Positions 61,413-64,000 of a DNA stretch of 64,000 bases are shown piece by piece. A program made the translations under genes and the position numbers. How positions within the stretch are numbered: the stretch's first letter is position 1; each line of letters starts with the position of its first letter. The notes under the pieces were generated by a model. That model saw only the letters and a program-made list of their open reading frames with translations, was not told the DNA's origin and did not search any database. This stretch comes from Acidovorax sp. (GTDB lineage Bacteria; Pseudomonadota; Gammaproteobacteria; Burkholderiales; Burkholderiaceae_C), in the NCBI RefSeq assembly GCF_027492855.1, contig NZ_JAPUDY010000099.1, positions 248,001-312,000 on the forward strand, read 5' to 3'.

Positions 61413-62294
61413 ATGAAACGGATCCTGTTATTTGTGATGACCAACCTGGCCGTCGTTGTCGTGCTGGGGGTGGTGGCCAGCCTGCTGGGCGTGAACCGCT
61501 ACCTCACGGCCAACGGCCTGAACCTGGGCGCGCTGCTCGGTTTCGCGCTCGTGATGGGCTTTGGCGGCGCCATCATCTCGCTGCTCATCAGCAAGCCCAT
61601 GGCCAAGTGGACCTCGGGCGTGCGCGTGATCGACGGCTCCGGCTCGGCCGATGAGCGCTGGATCGTCGAGACCGTGCGGAAGTTCGCTGACCAGGCCCAG
61701 ATCGGCATGCCCGAAGTCGGCATCTTCGAGGGTGACCCCAATGCGTTCGCCACGGGCGCGTTCAAGAACTCGGCGTTGGTGGCGGTGTCCACCGGCCTGC
61801 TGCAGGGTATGACGCGCGAAGAGGTCGAGGCCGTGATCGGCCACGAGGTGGCCCACATCGCCAATGGCGACATGGTCACCATGACGCTGATCCAGGGCGT
61901 GATGAACACCTTTGTGGTGTTCCTGTCGCGCGTGATCGGCTACGCGGTCGACAGCTTCCTGAACAAGAACAACGAAAACCGCTCCGGCCCCGGCATTGGG
62001 TACTACGTCACCACCATCGTGCTCGACATCGTGCTGGGCTTTGCGGCCGCCATCATCGTGGCCTGGTTCTCGCGCCAGCGCGAGTTCCGTGCCGACGCGG
62101 GCGCCGCCCAACTGATGGGCCGCCGCCAGCCCATGATCAACGCACTGGCCCGCCTGGGTGGCATGCACCCCGGCGAATTGCCCAAGAGCGTGGCCGCCAT
62201 GGGCATTGCCGGTGGTATCGGCAAGCTGTTTTCCACCCACCCGCCCATCGAAGAGCGCATCGCCGCGCTGCAGAACGCGCAGCAGCAGGGCTAA
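61413..62294 (+). CDS. htpX: Protease HtpX (zinc membrane metalloprotease)
   Basis: A 293-residue integral membrane M48 protease. The zinc site is [10 protein letters not shown] (His144, Glu145, His148) and the third ligand region is [19 protein letters not shown]. Two N-terminal membrane segments ([20 protein letters not shown] and the one after residue 37) and two later ones frame it. It degrades misfolded inner-membrane proteins together with FtsH. The start at ATG 61413 has a CGGAGAATTC ribosome site; residues upstream in frame do not fit. A strong terminator follows. The 187-base gap before it shows no feature. Confidence 0.95.
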   Translation: MKRILLFVMTNLAVVVVLGVVASLLGVNRYLTANGLNLGALLGFALVMGFGGAIISLLISKPMAKWTSGVRVIDGSGSADERWIVETVRKFADQAQIGMPEVGIFEGDPNAFATGAFKNSALVAVSTGLLQGMTREEVEAVIGHEVAHIANGDMVTMTLIQGVMNTFVVFLSRVIGYAVDSFLNKNNENRSGPGIGYYVTTIVLDIVLGFAAAIIVAWFSRQREFRADAGAAQLMGRRQPMINALARLGGMHPGELPKSVAAMGIAGGIGKLFSTHPPIEERIAALQNAQQQG

Positions 62295-62338
62295 GAGTCC
62301 AGGGGCAGGCAGGCCTTGCCCCCCGCGCACTCCAAACC

Positions 62339-62368
62339 GCCGCAGGGTTTAAACCCCTGCGGCTTTTT
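62339..62368 (+). terminator. Intrinsic terminator of htpX
   Basis: GCCGCAGGG (62339-62347) pairs with CCCTGCGGC (62355-62363) around TTTAAAC, followed by five T's. Confidence 0.92.
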
Positions 62369-62404
62369 CTTTGTGGGTGCGTGTTGTTGGACCCAGTCCT
62401 GCGC

Positions 62405-63514
62405 CTATTTCACATCCACCCGCCAGCGCCGCCGGGGCGCGCGCAGCGCGTGGCGCTTGCGGTACTCGATGGGCGCCAGGCCGGTGTAGCGCGCAAAAAT
62501 GCGCCGAAAGGCCGCGGGGTCCGCATAGCCGCAGGCCACGGCGATGCTGGGCACGCTCTCCAGGGTTATCTCCAGCATCACCCGCGCGCGGGCGCAGCGC
62601 AGGCTGTGCAGGTGGTCGAGTGGTGATTGCGACATTTCTTGCTGAAAGTGCCGCAGCAATGTGCGCGTGCTCACCGAGGCCGCCTTGGCCAGTTGGGCCA
62701 GCGAGTAGGGCTGGTCGAGGTGTTCTTCCATCCAGGCGATGGCGCGTGCCAGGGTGCTGTCGCGCGTGTGGGGGATGTGCTGCTGCGCATTGGCTTGCAG
62801 TGCCGTGCTGGCGCGCTGGTGGCCGGGTGTGACGGCGGTTTCATAGACCAAGGCCAATTCCTCGCCCAGCGCTTGGCGCACCACGGCGATGGCCAGCAGG
62901 TGGACGCTTTGTGACAGAGCGCAACTGAGCCAGGGCCCGTCGTCGGACAGGTCCTGCCCTATGCTGTGGCCGATGTCCGGAAAGTCCCGCTGGAAGCCCG
63001 CAATGTAGAACCAGGGCAGGCTGGCCTTGCGCCCGCTCAGCCGCCCGCATTGCGCGGCCAGCCAGGCGCCATTGCCCACGGTGATCAGCTTCTGCCCGGC
63101 ATCGAGCGCAATGCCCAGCCGCCGTGACAGGGGGCGGTACCGGTCCGCCGCCGCGCGGATGGCTTGAATGTCGGACGTGTGTAGCGGGGGGATGAACACC
63201 GCGTGGGCAGGGGCAATGCCCGCCGATGCCACGCCTTCGGGCGGTGTGTAGGCAGCCAGTGGTCCGGGCAGGGAAGGCACGGGTCTGCATTCGGCATCCA
63301 GCAGCCGCCAGGCCAGGCGCGGTGCCTGGGCACCCAGGCGCAGGCCTGCCAGAAGATTGGCATCGCGCAGAAGGTCGATGAACTGCAAGGCGCTCCCAAC
63401 GGCCGACTCGGGCAGCAGTGGAATGTCCACGCAAAACACCGGGGGCTTGGTGTGGTCCGAAGACAAAAACAAAGGGGGCTGCAACATGGCGGTATTGGCT
63501 TGCTGGATGGCCAT
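62405..63514 (-). CDS. GlxA-type AraC-family regulator (DJ-1/PfpI-like sensor domain)
   Basis: A 369-residue regulator. The N-terminal part (about 25-215) has the DJ-1/PfpI-like fold of GlxA proteins (FCVDIPLLPESAVGSALQFI, LDAGQKLITVGNGAWLAAQC). The C-terminus (about 265-365) is an AraC double HTH, with LAQLAKAASVSTRTLLRHFQ, VACGYADPAAFRRIFARYTG and APIEYRKRH. It probably senses a nitrogenous or amino-acid-derived metabolite. It is divergent from the amidohydrolase gene across 101 bases and may regulate it. It ends in a basic tail (APRRRWRVDVK). Confidence 0.85.
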   Translation of the reverse strand: MAIQQANTAMLQPPLFLSSDHTKPPVFCVDIPLLPESAVGSALQFIDLLRDANLLAGLRLGAQAPRLAWRLLDAECRPVPSLPGPLAAYTPPEGVASAGIAPAHAVFIPPLHTSDIQAIRAAADRYRPLSRRLGIALDAGQKLITVGNGAWLAAQCGRLSGRKASLPWFYIAGFQRDFPDIGHSIGQDLSDDGPWLSCALSQSVHLLAIAVVRQALGEELALVYETAVTPGHQRASTALQANAQQHIPHTRDSTLARAIAWMEEHLDQPYSLAQLAKAASVSTRTLLRHFQQEMSQSPLDHLHSLRCARARVMLEITLESVPSIAVACGYADPAAFRRIFARYTGLAPIEYRKRHALRAPRRRWRVDVK

Positions 63515-63615
63515 TTTCGCTTGTCATGAATGGATGTGCAGCTTTTAGCATGAACGTGCTTTTTGCTCCTTGTCCCCAGGCCCTTGAGGCGCCACCCACC
63601 CTACGGATCTGCCCC

Positions 63616-64000
63616 ATGAACAAACCTCTTTCCGCCATCGCGTTCGCTGCCGGTCTTGCCGCCGCCGGACTGAGCGCAGTCTCTTCGGCCCACGCCCAGG
63701 CGCTGGATGCCGCGGGCCTCCAGGCCATCGACTCCGCTGTGAACGCCGTGGCCTCCAAGATGGTCCATTGGCGCCGCGACATCCATGCCCACCCGGAACT
63801 TTCGGGCCAGGAGGTACGCACCGCCAACCTGGTGGCCGAGCACCTGAAGAAACTCGGGATGGATGTGCAGACCAACGTGGGCGGCACCGGTGTGGTGGGG
63901 ACGCTGCGCGGCGGCCTGTCGGGCAAGGTGGTGGCCCTGCGCGCCGACATGGACGCACTGCCCGTGCCCGAGAACACCGGCCTGCCATTCGCATCCAAGG
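63616..64000 (+). CDS. M20-family amidohydrolase, exported (3' end outside window)
   Basis: The first 128 residues of a metallo-aminoacylase. A Sec signal peptide (MNKPLSAIAFAAGLAAAGLS, cleavage near AHAQA) is followed by the M20D pattern WRRDIHAHPELSGQE and LRADMDALPV, which carries a zinc-binding Asp. Relatives split N-acyl or hippurate-type amides and, being exported, this one should act in the periplasm. The gene continues past the window end. Divergent from the GlxA-type regulator. Confidence 0.85.
   Translation, partial: MNKPLSAIAFAAGLAAAGLSAVSSAHAQALDAAGLQAIDSAVNAVASKMVHWRRDIHAHPELSGQEVRTANLVAEHLKKLGMDVQTNVGGTGVVGTLRGGLSGKVVALRADMDALPVPENTGLPFASK

Noticed and set aside
62841-63998. 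A long minus-strand frame crossing from the GlxA-type regulator into the amidohydrolase gene
   Set aside because: It runs antisense to a clear signal peptide and M20 motifs, and out of frame with the regulator.

Overview
The window is high-GC DNA (roughly two thirds G+C by eye), densely coded, with many 4-base ATGA start/stop overlaps and very large numbers of CoA-ester enzymes. Gene content, the argB/slmA neighbourhood, the TRAP and branched-chain-type ABC transporters and the types of short repeat point to a betaproteobacterium of the Comamonadaceae (Acidovorax-like). This placement is inferred from gene content and style, not from a search. I see no rRNA, no convincing tRNA, no CRISPR array, no prophage and no transposase.

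Layout. 1-4224: surface-polysaccharide genes (a methyltransferase/glycosyltransferase fusion cut by the window edge, a GT2 glycosyltransferase and a WecA/MraY-type sugar-phosphate transferase). 4307-8344: argB, a two-component system and slmA. 8517-18693: a TetR gene followed by a beta-oxidation operon (acyl-CoA dehydrogenase, a dehydrogenase-first FadB-type fusion, thiolase, hotdog thioesterases, an isomerase-like crotonase). 18956-29594: a second TetR gene with its own palindrome, then an operon in the order SDR, acyl-CoA carboxylase beta, AlkC-like DNA glycosylase, acyl-CoA dehydrogenase, hydratase, biotin carboxylase alpha, acyl-CoA dehydrogenase, BKACE. This matches the atuB-C-D-E-F order of acyclic-terpene (geranyl-CoA) catabolism with a DNA-repair gene inserted. 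29595-31866: a lower-GC islet carrying an Eco29kI-like type II restriction-modification system. 31896-43599 (minus strand): a branched-chain-type ABC transporter (livHMGF), a long-chain acyl-CoA ligase, its binding protein, an LCAD-like dehydrogenase, a thiolase and a second FadB with the opposite domain order. It reads as an uptake, activation and oxidation unit for an unidentified organic acid.

43782-50665: assorted genes (crotonase, three hotdog thioesterases, MerR, bactofilin, Atm1-type exporter, 2-hydroxyacid dehydrogenase, MazG-like). 50725-54850: a TRAP dicarboxylate-type transporter (Q-M-P) with a divergent LysR. 55037-59248: a glutamate/aspartate-type ABC transporter with two tandem binding proteins. 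59421-64000: pyrC, a DUF3025 gene, htpX, a GlxA-type AraC regulator and the start of an M20 amidohydrolase.

The most unusual layer is not a gene. A family of short GC-stem palindromes with an AT-rich tail (about 40-70 bases) recurs about ten times. Several copies lie in frame inside coding sequences (histidine kinase, carboxylase alpha subunit, DUF3025 protein), one supplies the start codon and signal peptide of a DUF2147 protein, one or two supply a Shine-Dalgarno sequence, and one forms a shared hairpin between convergent genes. A second, better-known type of repeat (core GGGCTGAGCTTGTCGAAG) and a 110-base hairpin are also present.
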